Assembly: GCA_023423065.1 (NCBI GenBank)
Contig: JAFAGC010000001.1
Span: 1 to 25,894 of the forward strand
Length of the DNA stretch: 25,894 bases
From: Pseudomonadota bacterium
GTDB taxonomy: Bacteria; Pseudomonadota; Gammaproteobacteria; Steroidobacterales; Steroidobacteraceae
Direction: 5' to 3'
Of this stretch, positions 14,930 through 23,431 are shown piece by piece; position 1 is the first letter of the stretch; every line of letters starts with the position of its first letter. A program made the translations under genes and the position numbers. Under the pieces are notes generated by a model that was given only the letters and a program-made list of their open reading frames with translations, did no database searches and had not been told where the DNA came from.

Positions 14930-15007
14930 AACAGGCTAGCTCAGTTGGTCAGAGCAGGAGATTGAGATTCTCCCTGTCGCGGGTTCGATTCCCGCGCCTT
15001 GTTACCA
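14930..15007 (+). ncRNA. tRNA-like RNA linked to slipin-RtcB (anticodon GAG)
   Basis: The 78 nt fold as a cloverleaf. The acceptor 5' strand is 14930-14936; T-A occupies positions 8-9; the D stem is GCTC/GAGC (14939-14942, 14952-14955) with GG in the loop. The anticodon stem is GGAGA/TCTCC (14957-14961, 14969-14973) with loop TTGAGAT and anticodon GAG at 14964-14966. The variable loop is 5 nt. The T arm is GCGGG/CCCGC with loop TTCGATT (14979-14995), and the end is A-CCA at 15004-15007. Two features argue against a normal tRNA: GAG should be leucine, whose bacterial tRNAs have a long variable arm, and the acceptor pairs only with a bulged T near 15000. It lies upstream of slipin and rtcB, so it is probably the cognate RNA of that system. 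Confidence 0.75.
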
Positions 15008-15386
15008 GCAAGAACTGGAGTGTTGTTTGAAACGCGGGGCGCGAGTCCCGCATCGAGGTGACCCGGCGAGGCGGCCGGCGCCGCGAGGCCTTCGGGCCGG
15101 ACGGCGCAACCGCATCGCGGCGCGCCCGGCGCCTTGAGCCGCCGGAGTGCGCGGCGGACGGGACCGTGGAACGTCGGGCGGGAGCGCGCGTGTGGTCGTC
15201 CATGCGTCCCGCCGGACTCACTACGGCGATGGCGCCGCGCGACCGGTGGACCGTTCCGGGGGCGTGGGAAGCCTCGACCTATTCGGCGAATCGCCGCGGG
15301 CAATGGGGCCGGCGGCGATCCGGATCGTGGCGCGGGATCGATCGACCCGCGTCACGAGGTTGGGAAGAGATACGAAGGAGAAGAAC
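15008..15386 (+). other. GC-rich structured leader between tRNA-like RNA and slipin
   Basis: 379 nt without a convincing gene. Several stems are visible: GCGGGG/TCCCGC at 15034-15051, GCGGC/GCCGC at 15071-15084, GGCC-TTCG-GGCC at 15087-15098, and GCGGG/CCCGC around a GATC-rich loop near 15333-15355. An AAGGAG ribosome site (15375-15380) closes the region. It may be the 3' extension of the tRNA-like transcript or a regulatory 5' UTR of the slipin-rtcB mRNA. I see no sigma54 promoter of the RtcR-controlled type. Confidence 0.5.
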
Positions 15387-16526
15387 ATGTTGGGTTTGAA
15401 GCGTGTTGCAGTCGCTCAGTACGAGCGCGCGCTGGTGTTTCACGAGCGCAGCCTCGAGCGTGTGCTCGCGCCGGGCGTGTACTGGCTGTGGGATCCGCTC
15501 GCGCGTACGACCGTGGCGACTTACGACGTGTCGGTGCCGGAGTTCAATCCGCCGCGCGCGGATGTGCTGGTAGGCGAATCGCGCGCGCTGCTCGAGCCGT
15601 TCGTGGACATCGTCGAGCTCGGCGATCGCGAGGTGGGCCTCGTTTACAAGAACGAGCGCCTGTCGGGTGTACTCGCGCCGGGTTCGCGCCAGCTCTACTG
15701 GCGCGGTCCGGTGAAGGTACGCGTCGAGGTGCGCGACATCGGCGCGGAATACGCGCTCGATGCGCGTACGGCTCGCGTGCTCGCGGGCGCGAAGAACGCG
15801 AGCGGCGTGGACGCCGCGATCAGCGTGGCCGAAGTGCCGGATACGGCCGTCGGCCTGCTGATCGTCGACGGCGAGCTGCGCGAGGTGCTGAAGCCGGGTC
15901 TTTCGGCCTGGTGGAAGTTCCAGCGCGTGCTGCGCGTCGAGCTCGTGGATCTGCGTCTGCAGGCCATGGAAGTGGCAGGTCAGGAAATCCTGACCCGCGA
16001 CAAGGTGAGCCTGCGCGTGAACCTGACGGCCCTGTGGCAGGTCACGGACGCGGTCAAGGCGCGTACGACGGTCAGCAACTTCGTGGACTACGTCTACAAG
16101 GAGCTGCAGTTCGCGCTGCGAGAGGCGGTGGGTACGCGCACGCTGGATGAGCTTCTGACCGACAAGGGCGCGATCGACCGCGAGGTCGCCGCGTCCGCGG
16201 CGAAGCTCGAGGCGAGTGGACTCGCGGTGCGCTCGGTGGGCGTGAAGGACGTGATCCTGCCGGGCGAGATGAAGACCATCCTCAACCAGGTGGTCGAGGC
16301 GGAGAAGCTGGCGCAGGCCAACCTGATCCGCCGCCGCGAGGAAACGGCCGCGACGCGTTCGCTGCTGAACACCGCGCGACTCATGGAAGAGAACCCGACG
16401 CTGATGCGTCTGAAGGAGCTCGAGACGCTGGAGAAGGTCACGGAGAAGGTGGAGAAGATCACCGTCTACAACGGCCTCGAAGGCGTGTTGAAGGACATGG
16501 TGCCCGGCCTCGTGCGGGCATCGTAG
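15387..16526 (+). CDS. Soluble slipin-type SPFH/Band-7 protein
   Basis: Starting at ATG 15387, which has AAGGAG 6 nt upstream, the product is 379 aa; an earlier in-frame start at 15147 lacks support. The SPFH core spans roughly 140-330, with LRLQAMEVAGQEILTRDKVS, ALWQV, LREAVGTRTLDELL, VKDVILPGEM and a following helical, Lys/Glu-rich segment as in slipins. There is no N-terminal membrane helix, unlike classic slipins. Three similar modules ending VLAPG or VLKPG recur at about 15-35, 84-105 and 156-176. SPFH proteins build rings or scaffolds. Next to rtcB and a tRNA-like RNA it is likely a scaffold for RNA repair rather than a membrane-raft protein. rtcB follows after 77 nt. Confidence 0.88.
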   Translation: MLGLKRVAVAQYERALVFHERSLERVLAPGVYWLWDPLARTTVATYDVSVPEFNPPRADVLVGESRALLEPFVDIVELGDREVGLVYKNERLSGVLAPGSRQLYWRGPVKVRVEVRDIGAEYALDARTARVLAGAKNASGVDAAISVAEVPDTAVGLLIVDGELREVLKPGLSAWWKFQRVLRVELVDLRLQAMEVAGQEILTRDKVSLRVNLTALWQVTDAVKARTTVSNFVDYVYKELQFALREAVGTRTLDELLTDKGAIDREVAASAAKLEASGLAVRSVGVKDVILPGEMKTILNQVVEAEKLAQANLIRRREETAATRSLLNTARLMEENPTLMRLKELETLEKVTEKVEKITVYNGLEGVLKDMVPGLVRAS

Positions 16527-16531
16527 GAAAA

Positions 16532-16574
16532 CCGGCGGGCCGTCCAGATTCAGCTTCTGGAGCCGGCTCGCCGG
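16532..16574 (+). other. Two-part hairpin between slipin and rtcB
   Basis: CCGGCG-G-GCC (16532-16541) pairs with GGC-T-CGCCGG (16565-16574) as ten pairs including one G-U. After an internal loop, CCAGA pairs with TCTGG (16544-16548, 16556-16560) around a 7-nt loop. No U tract follows. It could hold back rtcB expression or mark a processing site. Confidence 0.5.
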
Positions 16575-16603
16575 CAAGTACTCTGTGAAGAAGGACAAGT
16601 GAG

Positions 16604-17824
<1,221 letters not shown>

Positions 17825-17826
17825 AG

Positions 17827-17860
17827 AGGCGCGTCATTCGTGACGCGCCTTTTCCTTTTC
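17827..17860 (+). terminator. Rho-independent terminator of rtcB
   Basis: A perfect 10-bp stem (17827-17836 with 17841-17850) closes on a TTCG tetraloop and is followed by TTTTCCTTTTC. It begins 3 nt after the rtcB stop and abuts the stop codon of the convergent gene. Confidence 0.92.
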
Positions 17861-18475
17861 TTACAAAGGTACGGCGTCTTCCGCGTTCAGCGTGAGCTCC
17901 GCGGCTTCCGCCGCCGTCTTCGCCTGCCAGTTCTCGAGTCCCTTCATCTGGGCCTGATCGACGCCCTCCCTGAAGGTTTCGAAATAGGCTTCCGCTTCCG
18001 GCGACTTCTGCACGAAGCGGTTCGTCACCTTCATCCACTTGGCGAAGTCGGGGCTGTTCGCGCGATATTCCGAGGTTCCCGACGGACGGACCGGCCGCAG
18101 CTGCAGACCGTTGGCGTAGATGAAACGCAGCAGCACGTAGTAACGCTTGCCGGCCTCGACGTTGGCTTCCATGTAGTGACCGCCATGCGCGGACATCAGC
18201 AGGTGTTTGCCGGGCGGCAGGGTGATCACCGACTTGCTGCGCCACGAAGACACATTGAGCAGCGCGCGCTGCTCGCCTTCGATCTTGAAGATTCCCACCG
18301 GAAACAATCCCTGGATCTTGTTGATGGGTTCGAGGAAGACGAGCTGCGCTTCGTCGGGGGGCGGCGCGGGGATCGTGTAGTTCGGCACCTCGACGAACGG
18401 CGGCGGTGGTGGATCGCCGGCACGGGCCGCGAATGGCGTCGACACGACCAGGAACAACGCGAGAAGACGCATCAT
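17861..18475 (-). CDS. Exported hypothetical protein, proline-rich N-terminus
   Basis: The 204-aa product has a Sec signal peptide ending in AARA (about residue 19). A Pro-rich stretch (DPPPPPFVEV) follows, then a beta-rich domain with LLNVSSWRSKSVITLPPGKHLLM and RYYVLLRFIY, which looks like the lipocalin- or DUF2846-like folds of small envelope proteins. The C-terminus is helical and acidic. ATG 18475 has GGGAG 6 nt upstream; the next codon is also ATG. It lies 33 nt after pyrK on the same strand and is probably the last gene of that operon. I cannot assign a function. Confidence 0.75.
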   Translation of the reverse strand: MMRLLALFLVVSTPFAARAGDPPPPPFVEVPNYTIPAPPPDEAQLVFLEPINKIQGLFPVGIFKIEGEQRALLNVSSWRSKSVITLPPGKHLLMSAHGGHYMEANVEAGKRYYVLLRFIYANGLQLRPVRPSGTSEYRANSPDFAKWMKVTNRFVQKSPEAEAYFETFREGVDQAQMKGLENWQAKTAAEAAELTLNAEDAVPL

Positions 18476-18508
18476 CAGGAACTCCCTCTTTGTATTTCTT
18501 GTAGCAGG

Positions 18509-19426
18509 TCAGCCGAACACGGCGCGCGAATCGAACACCGGACCGTCCACGCACACGCGTTTCATCGCGGGACCGTCGGGTGTTGTCACCTTCACCGTGC
18601 AGCCCGCGCAGCCGCCGACCGCGCAGGCCATGAATTCCTCGAGCGATACCTGGCAGGGCACGTCGTGTTTGACGGCCACCTTCGCCATCGCCTCGAGCAT
18701 CGGCGTGGGGCCGCACGAGAACACCTCGACCTCGGCCTTCACGGCCGCGTCGAGCGAACCTAACCACTCGTCCGCGAGTTGCGTGACGAAGCCGTCGTAA
18801 CAGCCAGGGAATCCAGCCTTCGATGCGAGCCGGCTCGGCACGCCCCAGCCATCGAGCAGCGGCATGCAGGCGATGCTGCCCGCGGGAATGCCGGATACGA
18901 GGATCGTCGACGGGCGCGCCTTGAACGGGAAAGGAATCTCCGAGCCCATCAGCACCAGCGGTTTCCAGGCATCACCCTGCGCAGTCATCCACTCCGCCAG
19001 GAACACCATCGGCGGAATACCGACGCCGCCGCCGACGAGCAGGGCGCGCGGCCGCTTCGGATCGGGACGGAACGGCTGACCGATCGGTCCGAGCACGCTG
19101 ATCGTGTCGCCCGGCTTGCGGCGGCTCAGCGTGCGCAGGCCCGGACCCACGATCTTGTAGAGAATCTCGATCCAGCCTTCCGCGGCGTTCACGCGCTGGA
19201 TGGACAGCGGTCGACGCATGGGCACGTCCGGATCGCAGGTGAGATGCACGAAGCTGCCGGGCAATGCGCGCGCCGCGCACTTGGGCGCCGCGATGCGCAA
19301 CACGAACTGCTCGCCGGGCCAGCTTTCCTGCGCGATGAGTGTGCCGTCCTCGAGGCAGATGCTGCCGCGGTGCGCGGGGTGAACGCCGGCGCCGCGGCCG
19401 GGTTCTTCCTGGGGCAGCGCGTTCAT
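18509..19426 (-). CDS. pyrK: PyrK-like iron-sulfur flavoprotein (dihydroorotate dehydrogenase electron-transfer subunit)
   Basis: The 305-aa protein has a ferredoxin-reductase layout. An FAD-binding barrel carries MRRPLSIQRV, an NAD-domain glycine motif reads LLVGGGVGIPP, and FSCGPTPMLEAM precedes a C-terminal [2Fe-2S] site. The cysteines C268, C273, C276 and C292 have the C-x4-C-x2-C-x15-C spacing of PyrK, which passes electrons between NAD and dihydroorotate dehydrogenase. The start overlaps the pyrB stop by ATGA, so coupling to pyrimidine synthesis is strong. PyrK is typical of Firmicutes-type PyrD1B enzymes and unexpected here; no pyrD lies in the window. It could be a related flavoprotein with another partner. 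It is ~45 aa longer than common PyrK proteins. Confidence 0.82.
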   Translation of the reverse strand: MNALPQEEPGRGAGVHPAHRGSICLEDGTLIAQESWPGEQFVLRIAAPKCAARALPGSFVHLTCDPDVPMRRPLSIQRVNAAEGWIEILYKIVGPGLRTLSRRKPGDTISVLGPIGQPFRPDPKRPRALLVGGGVGIPPMVFLAEWMTAQGDAWKPLVLMGSEIPFPFKARPSTILVSGIPAGSIACMPLLDGWGVPSRLASKAGFPGCYDGFVTQLADEWLGSLDAAVKAEVEVFSCGPTPMLEAMAKVAVKHDVPCQVSLEEFMACAVGGCAGCTVKVTTPDGPAMKRVCVDGPVFDSRAVFG

Positions 19427-20376
19427 TTGCCGCGGCCTTCGATGACGGCCTCGAGCACGGCCATGCGCACCGCGACGCCGTTGCGTACCTGCTCGCGGAT
19501 CACCGATTGCCGCCCGTCCGCGACGTCGGATGCGATTTCGATGCCGCGGTTCATCGGCTGCGGATGCATGACGATCGCATCCGGCCTGGCCTTCGCGAGC
19601 CGCTCCGCCGAGAGACCGAACTTCGCGAAATACCGGTCCGCGTCCGGGATCTGCGCCGTGGCCATGCGCTCCTTCTGGATGCGCAGCATCATGACGACGT
19701 CGACATCGGCGATGCCCGTATCGATCGACGTAAAGCGCTCGCAGCCGGCGAACTCACCCGCGTCGGGCATCAGCGCCTTCGGCGCGACGATGCGAATCTC
19801 GGCGACGCCGAGCGTCGCGAGCACGTGCCAGGCCGAGCGCGCCACGCGCGAGTGTTTCACGTCACCGACAATGGCGACCTTGAGGGCATCGAACCGGCCC
19901 TTCGCCTGCAGGATGGTCAGCGCATCGAGCAGTCCCTGGGTGGGATGCGAGACGCTGCCTTCACCGGCGGACAACACGCTCACGTGAGGTTTCACATGCT
20001 GGGCGACCAGGCCGGGCACGCCCGACTCCGCATCGCGGATCACGAACACATCCACGTGGCAGGACTCGAGCGTGAAGATCGTGTCGAGCATGCTCTCGCC
20101 CTTCACGCGCGAGGAGAGCTGCACCTCGAGGTTCACCACGTCGGCGCCGAGTCGTTTGGCCGCGAGCTCGAACGACACACGCGTGCGGGTGGAAGGCTCG
20201 GTGAACAGGTTGGCGACGGTGACGCCGGCGAGCGAATTCTTCTTCACCGGCGGCTCGCCGATGGGTTTCACGAACGACTGCGCACGCGCGAGCAGGCTCT
20301 CGATCTGCGCCTTCGGCATGCCTTCGAGAGTGAGGAGGTGGCGTAGCGATCCGTCGGGTCGGGTCTGTGCAGTCAT
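19423..20376 (-). CDS. pyrB: Aspartate carbamoyltransferase catalytic subunit
   Basis: The 317-aa enzyme (from ATG 20376) condenses carbamoyl phosphate with aspartate, the first committed step of pyrimidine synthesis. The carbamoyl-phosphate loop STRTR is at 62-66 and HPTQ at 144-147; the HPQPMNRG motif near the C-terminus and the 80s-loop lysine (VKGES) are also present. A TTG at 20388 overlaps the ruvX stop in TTGA and would add four residues; neither start has a clear ribosome site. No regulatory subunit pyrI follows. The P. aeruginosa enzyme partners with a PyrC-like protein, but here the next gene is PyrK-like. Confidence 0.95.
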   Translation of the reverse strand: MTAQTRPDGSLRHLLTLEGMPKAQIESLLARAQSFVKPIGEPPVKKNSLAGVTVANLFTEPSTRTRVSFELAAKRLGADVVNLEVQLSSRVKGESMLDTIFTLESCHVDVFVIRDAESGVPGLVAQHVKPHVSVLSAGEGSVSHPTQGLLDALTILQAKGRFDALKVAIVGDVKHSRVARSAWHVLATLGVAEIRIVAPKALMPDAGEFAGCERFTSIDTGIADVDVVMMLRIQKERMATAQIPDADRYFAKFGLSAERLAKARPDAIVMHPQPMNRGIEIASDVADGRQSVIREQVRNGVAVRMAVLEAVIEGRGK

Positions 20377-20384
20377 CTTGTCGT

Positions 20385-20834
20385 TCAATGGTTTTCGAAC
20401 CAGCGTTCCAGTATCACGGCCGCGGCGGCCGCATCGACGTCCGCCTTGGTCACGCGCCGTTGCCGCTGCCCGCTGGCGCGCATCGTGCGCAGCCGCTCCT
20501 CCGCATCCTGCGAGGACCAGCGCTCATCGACGAGATCGACGGGTAACGAGCTGAATCGCGCGAGCTCCGCCGCGAATCCCCTTGCGGCCGACGTCAGCGG
20601 GCTTTCCGAGCCGTCGGCATTATAGGGCTCACCCACCGCAAGTCGCGCGGGGCGTGTTTCATCGAGCAGGCGCCGCAGCGCGGGCCAGTCGGGTCCGTGC
20701 GGGCCGTTGGGAATCGTCGTGCGGGGATGGGCGGTGCGGGTCAGCGTGTCGCCGCTCGCGATGCCGATGCGTTTGAAGCCGAAGTCTATTCCGAGAACGA
20801 TTGCCGGATTTGCGTCGGCGGGCCGGTCAGGCAT
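20385..20834 (-). CDS. ruvX: RuvX/YqgF-family nuclease
   Basis: The 149-aa product has an RNase H-like fold: GIDFGFKRIGIA near residue 15 with the first acidic residue, AVGEPYNADG, DERWSSQDAE and a C-terminal DVDAAAAAVIL acidic motif. The family is called putative pre-16S rRNA nuclease or Holliday-junction resolvase. The start overlaps the end of yqgE by 8 nt. Its stop is next to pyrB, with no room for the pyrR gene found here in Pseudomonas. Confidence 0.95.
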   Translation of the reverse strand: MPDRPADANPAIVLGIDFGFKRIGIASGDTLTRTAHPRTTIPNGPHGPDWPALRRLLDETRPARLAVGEPYNADGSESPLTSAARGFAAELARFSSLPVDLVDERWSSQDAEERLRTMRASGQRQRRVTKADVDAAAAAVILERWFENH

Positions 20835-21393
20835 GACCGGCGAACGGGGTGAGCTGTCCGGCTTCGACGCCGAGCAACCGGAGCGATGCGAGCCAGCGCT
20901 CCTCGTAGGGCAGATCGAAAATCACGCTTTCGTCGGCCGGCACGGACAGCCAGGAATTGTCCAGCAGCTCCTTTTCGAGTTGTCCGGCTTCCCAGCCCGC
21001 GTAGCCGAGCGCGATGAACGCCTTCTCGGGACCGGTGCCGGTCGCCATGGCGGCCAGCACGTCGCGTGACGTCGTGACCTGGATCGAATCGGAGATGCGG
21101 TGCGTGGAATCCCACTCGCCACCGGGACGGTGCAGCACGAAGCCGCGGTCCTGGTGCACGGGTCCGCCGCGCAGCACGGGAAGGTCCGCGGCCCGGCGAT
21201 CCGTGGGGTCGATCTTCATCTGCTCGAAGACTTCGCTCAGCGTCATCGAGAGAGGACGGTTGAGGACGATGCCGAGCGCACCCTTCTCGCCGTGCTCGCA
21301 AATCAGTGAAACCGTCTGCGCGAAGTTCGGATCCGTCAGCGACGGCATCGCGATCAGCAGGTGATTCGACAAACTCGTGATGCCGCCAGCCAT
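20827..21393 (-). CDS. yqgE: YqgE/AlgH family protein
   Basis: The 188-aa protein carries the family marks: SLSNHLLIAMPSLTDPNF at the N-terminus, ICEHGEKGALGIVLNRP, LRGGPVHQDRGFVLH, ALGYAGWEAGQLEKEL and NSWL. It is cytoplasmic. The molecular function is unresolved; in Pseudomonas the name comes from an alginate phenotype. It sits in the conserved gshB-tonB-yqgE-ruvX order, 10 nt after the TonB-like gene. Confidence 0.95.
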   Translation of the reverse strand: MAGGITSLSNHLLIAMPSLTDPNFAQTVSLICEHGEKGALGIVLNRPLSMTLSEVFEQMKIDPTDRRAADLPVLRGGPVHQDRGFVLHRPGGEWDSTHRISDSIQVTTSRDVLAAMATGTGPEKAFIALGYAGWEAGQLEKELLDNSWLSVPADESVIFDLPYEERWLASLRLLGVEAGQLTPFAGHA

Positions 21394-21403
21394 GCGGCCG
21401 AGT

Positions 21404-22315
21404 CTACTGTGAATCCGCCGGTGCGGTCACTGTCCCGCGCGGTGCGCGGGCGCCGTCGAATTCCCATCCGTAGGTAAAGCGCAACAGACGGTAGTTGTCG
21501 GCCAGTTCCTTCGGGAAAGGATCGAACGGGCTCGCGAGCTTCAATATGTCGACCACGGCCTGGTCGAGTTTGGCCGAACCGCTCGAGCGGACGACCCTTG
21601 CGGATTCGAGCGTACCGTCCTTGAGGATCACGACCTCGACATCCGGATTGCGCGTTCCCGGTGCACGCCAGGCGGCCTGGGGAAAATTGAGGGTGCCGAG
21701 GCGTTCGACTTTCGTGCGCCACGACACCAGGTACGGCGCGACCAGCGCCTGGCGCGTGTCGGGCGTGACCCACAATTCGTCGCGTCGTGGTCCGCGGACC
21801 ATCTGTTCCTCGTCGTCGTCGACGCCGAGCTTGTCGCGCTCGCTGTTGCCCTCGGCGAGCACCGGGACCTCGGGACTCTCCACCAGGCTCGCCGGCGGCG
21901 CGAAATACAGGATCTCGGGCATCGGCGCCGTGGTAGTTAGCGACTGGCCGTCGGCGATCGCGAGCAGGGCGCCGGCGTCTTCCGTGAGCGCGGTGCCGTC
22001 GGCCCGGCCGTTGTTGGCCGCGCGTTCGGCGGCCGCGCGTGGCGTACGCGCATCGGAGGGGTCGATGGTGCTGCCGGAACCGAGCTGTGTGCGCTGCGCA
22101 AGATAGGCGGCGGTCTCGTTGCTGCGGGCTTCGGGAACGTCCTCGGAGACGATCATGACCTCGAGGCCGGGGGGTGTGCCGGTCTTCGCGAGGTTCGAGC
22201 CGAACGTGACGCCGACGATGACGACGCCGTGGATGAGCGCGGCCATGAAGACCGTCGTCGTGAGGCGGTCGCGCGTCGGCGGAATACCTTCGCGCAGCTG
22301 CAGCGCGCGGGACAT
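21404..22315 (-). CDS. TonB-like energy transducer
   Basis: The 303-aa protein has one N-terminal membrane helix (about 19-39) and a long polar periplasmic linker rather than a classic Pro-rich one. The C-terminal TonB domain (about 190-285) includes LGTLNFPQAAWR, VEVVILKDGTLESARVVRSSGSAKLDQAVVDILKLASPF and FTYGWEF. It would contact outer-membrane receptors or envelope partners. In P. aeruginosa the gene at this position (tonB3) is needed for twitching motility, from memory, which fits the pil genes nearby. The start shares one base with the gshB stop (TAATG). Confidence 0.9.
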   Translation of the reverse strand: MSRALQLREGIPPTRDRLTTTVFMAALIHGVVIVGVTFGSNLAKTGTPPGLEVMIVSEDVPEARSNETAAYLAQRTQLGSGSTIDPSDARTPRAAAERAANNGRADGTALTEDAGALLAIADGQSLTTTAPMPEILYFAPPASLVESPEVPVLAEGNSERDKLGVDDDEEQMVRGPRRDELWVTPDTRQALVAPYLVSWRTKVERLGTLNFPQAAWRAPGTRNPDVEVVILKDGTLESARVVRSSGSAKLDQAVVDILKLASPFDPFPKELADNYRLLRFTYGWEFDGARAPRGTVTAPADSQ

Positions 22316-23286
22316 TACCGGGCAGGCCTCGCTGCGAGCCGGCGCTCGAATGCTTCGATCACCATGGCCCCGATATTGAGCCCAAATTGCTGGTCGAGTT
22401 CACGTATTCCTGTCGGACTCGTGACGTTGATCTCGGTCACGAAGCCACCGATCACGTCGAGGCCGACGAACACCATGCCACGCTCGCGCAGCGTCGGGCC
22501 GATTTGCGCGGCGAGCCAGCGATCGCGTTCGTTCAGCTCCCGCCCTACGCCCTTGGCGCCGGCCGCGAGGTTGCCCCGGTTGTCGTGCGCGGCCGGGATC
22601 CGGGCAAGCGCGTAGGGGACTGGCTCACCGTCGATCAGCAGCACGCGGGAATCCCCGGTGGCCGCGATCTCGGGCAGGTAGCGCTGGGCGATCGCGAACT
22701 TCGTGCCGTACTCGGTGAGCGTCTCGAAGATCACCTGCATGTTCTTGTCGCCGTCTTCGGTGACGAAGATCGAGCGCCCGCCCATGCCATGCAGCGGTTT
22801 GACGACGATCTTGCCGTGCTCGGCCGCGAAGTCGGCCATCTGCGCCATGTCGCGCGTGATGAGCGTGGGAGCGCAGCACTGCGGGAACCACGCCGTGTAG
22901 ACCTTCTCGTTCATGTCGCGCAGGCCCTGCGGGTCGTTCGCGACGAACGCGCCCTGGATGCCGGCGCGCTCGAGGATGTACGTCGAGTAGATGTACTCGG
23001 CGTCGAACGGCGGATCCTTGCGCATGAATACGCAGTCGAATTCGCCGAGCTTGCGCACCTCGGGCGGTCCGAGCTCGAACCATTTCCCGGGATTTGCGAA
23101 AACCTTCAAGGTTCGAGCGCGACCCATTGCGACACCATCGCGCAGGTACAGGTCCGACTGCTCGAAATAGGTGAGCTGCCAGCCACGGGCCGCCGCCGCA
23201 AGCAACATCGCAAGTGTGGAGTCCTTCGCAAATTTGATCTTCGCGATCGGGTCCATCACCACGGCAAGACTTAAGCTTTTCGGCAT
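22315..23286 (-). CDS. gshB: Glutathione synthetase
   Basis: The 323-aa ATP-grasp enzyme joins gamma-glutamylcysteine and glycine with ATP. ATG 23286 has GGACGGAG 6 nt upstream; a longer frame to 23376 adds 30 residues without family similarity. Visible motifs are VVMDPIAKIKFAKDST at the N-terminus, FMRKDPPFD, KPLHGMGGRSIF for the ATP site and the glycine-loop signature INVTSPTGIRELD. Length fits E. coli GshB (316 aa). It heads the minus-strand operon and is divergent from pilG. The 145-nt gap holds a short CCGGC-ATA-GCCGG stem (23318-23330), AT-rich DNA and no clear consensus promoter. Confidence 0.97.
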   Translation of the reverse strand: MPKSLSLAVVMDPIAKIKFAKDSTLAMLLAAAARGWQLTYFEQSDLYLRDGVAMGRARTLKVFANPGKWFELGPPEVRKLGEFDCVFMRKDPPFDAEYIYSTYILERAGIQGAFVANDPQGLRDMNEKVYTAWFPQCCAPTLITRDMAQMADFAAEHGKIVVKPLHGMGGRSIFVTEDGDKNMQVIFETLTEYGTKFAIAQRYLPEIAATGDSRVLLIDGEPVPYALARIPAAHDNRGNLAAGAKGVGRELNERDRWLAAQIGPTLRERGMVFVGLDVIGGFVTEINVTSPTGIRELDQQFGLNIGAMVIEAFERRLAARPAR

Positions 23287-23431
23287 CGAAAACTCCGTCC
23301 TCAAAAACGTGACGTGACCGGCATAGCCGGGGGTATTCCTATATGTTAAAACGCGTGCAGCTTGGCCTATCCGCACTGATTTTTACAGCAGTGGGAACGA
23401 GGCTTTTTGTTTGTTCAGGAGAGGTTTCCCG

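Noticed and set aside
14930..15007. Ordinary tRNA-Leu(GAG)
   Set aside because: Short variable loop and bulged acceptor do not fit bacterial leucine tRNAs; annotated as tRNA-like instead.
14941..15303. 120-aa minus-strand frame over the tRNA-like gene
   Set aside because: Its end (GNRTRD-like wording in the overlapping frame) is the usual artefact of translating antisense through a tRNA T arm.
15147..15386. 80-residue N-terminal extension of slipin
   Set aside because: Low-complexity Arg/Gly-rich wording with no ribosome site; the ATG at 15387 has AAGGAG at 6 nt and starts at the family-like sequence.
14742..15386. Sigma54 (RtcR-type) promoter before slipin-rtcB
   Set aside because: Several TGGC sequences occur, but none has a GC element at the required spacing, and no rtcR gene is present in the window.
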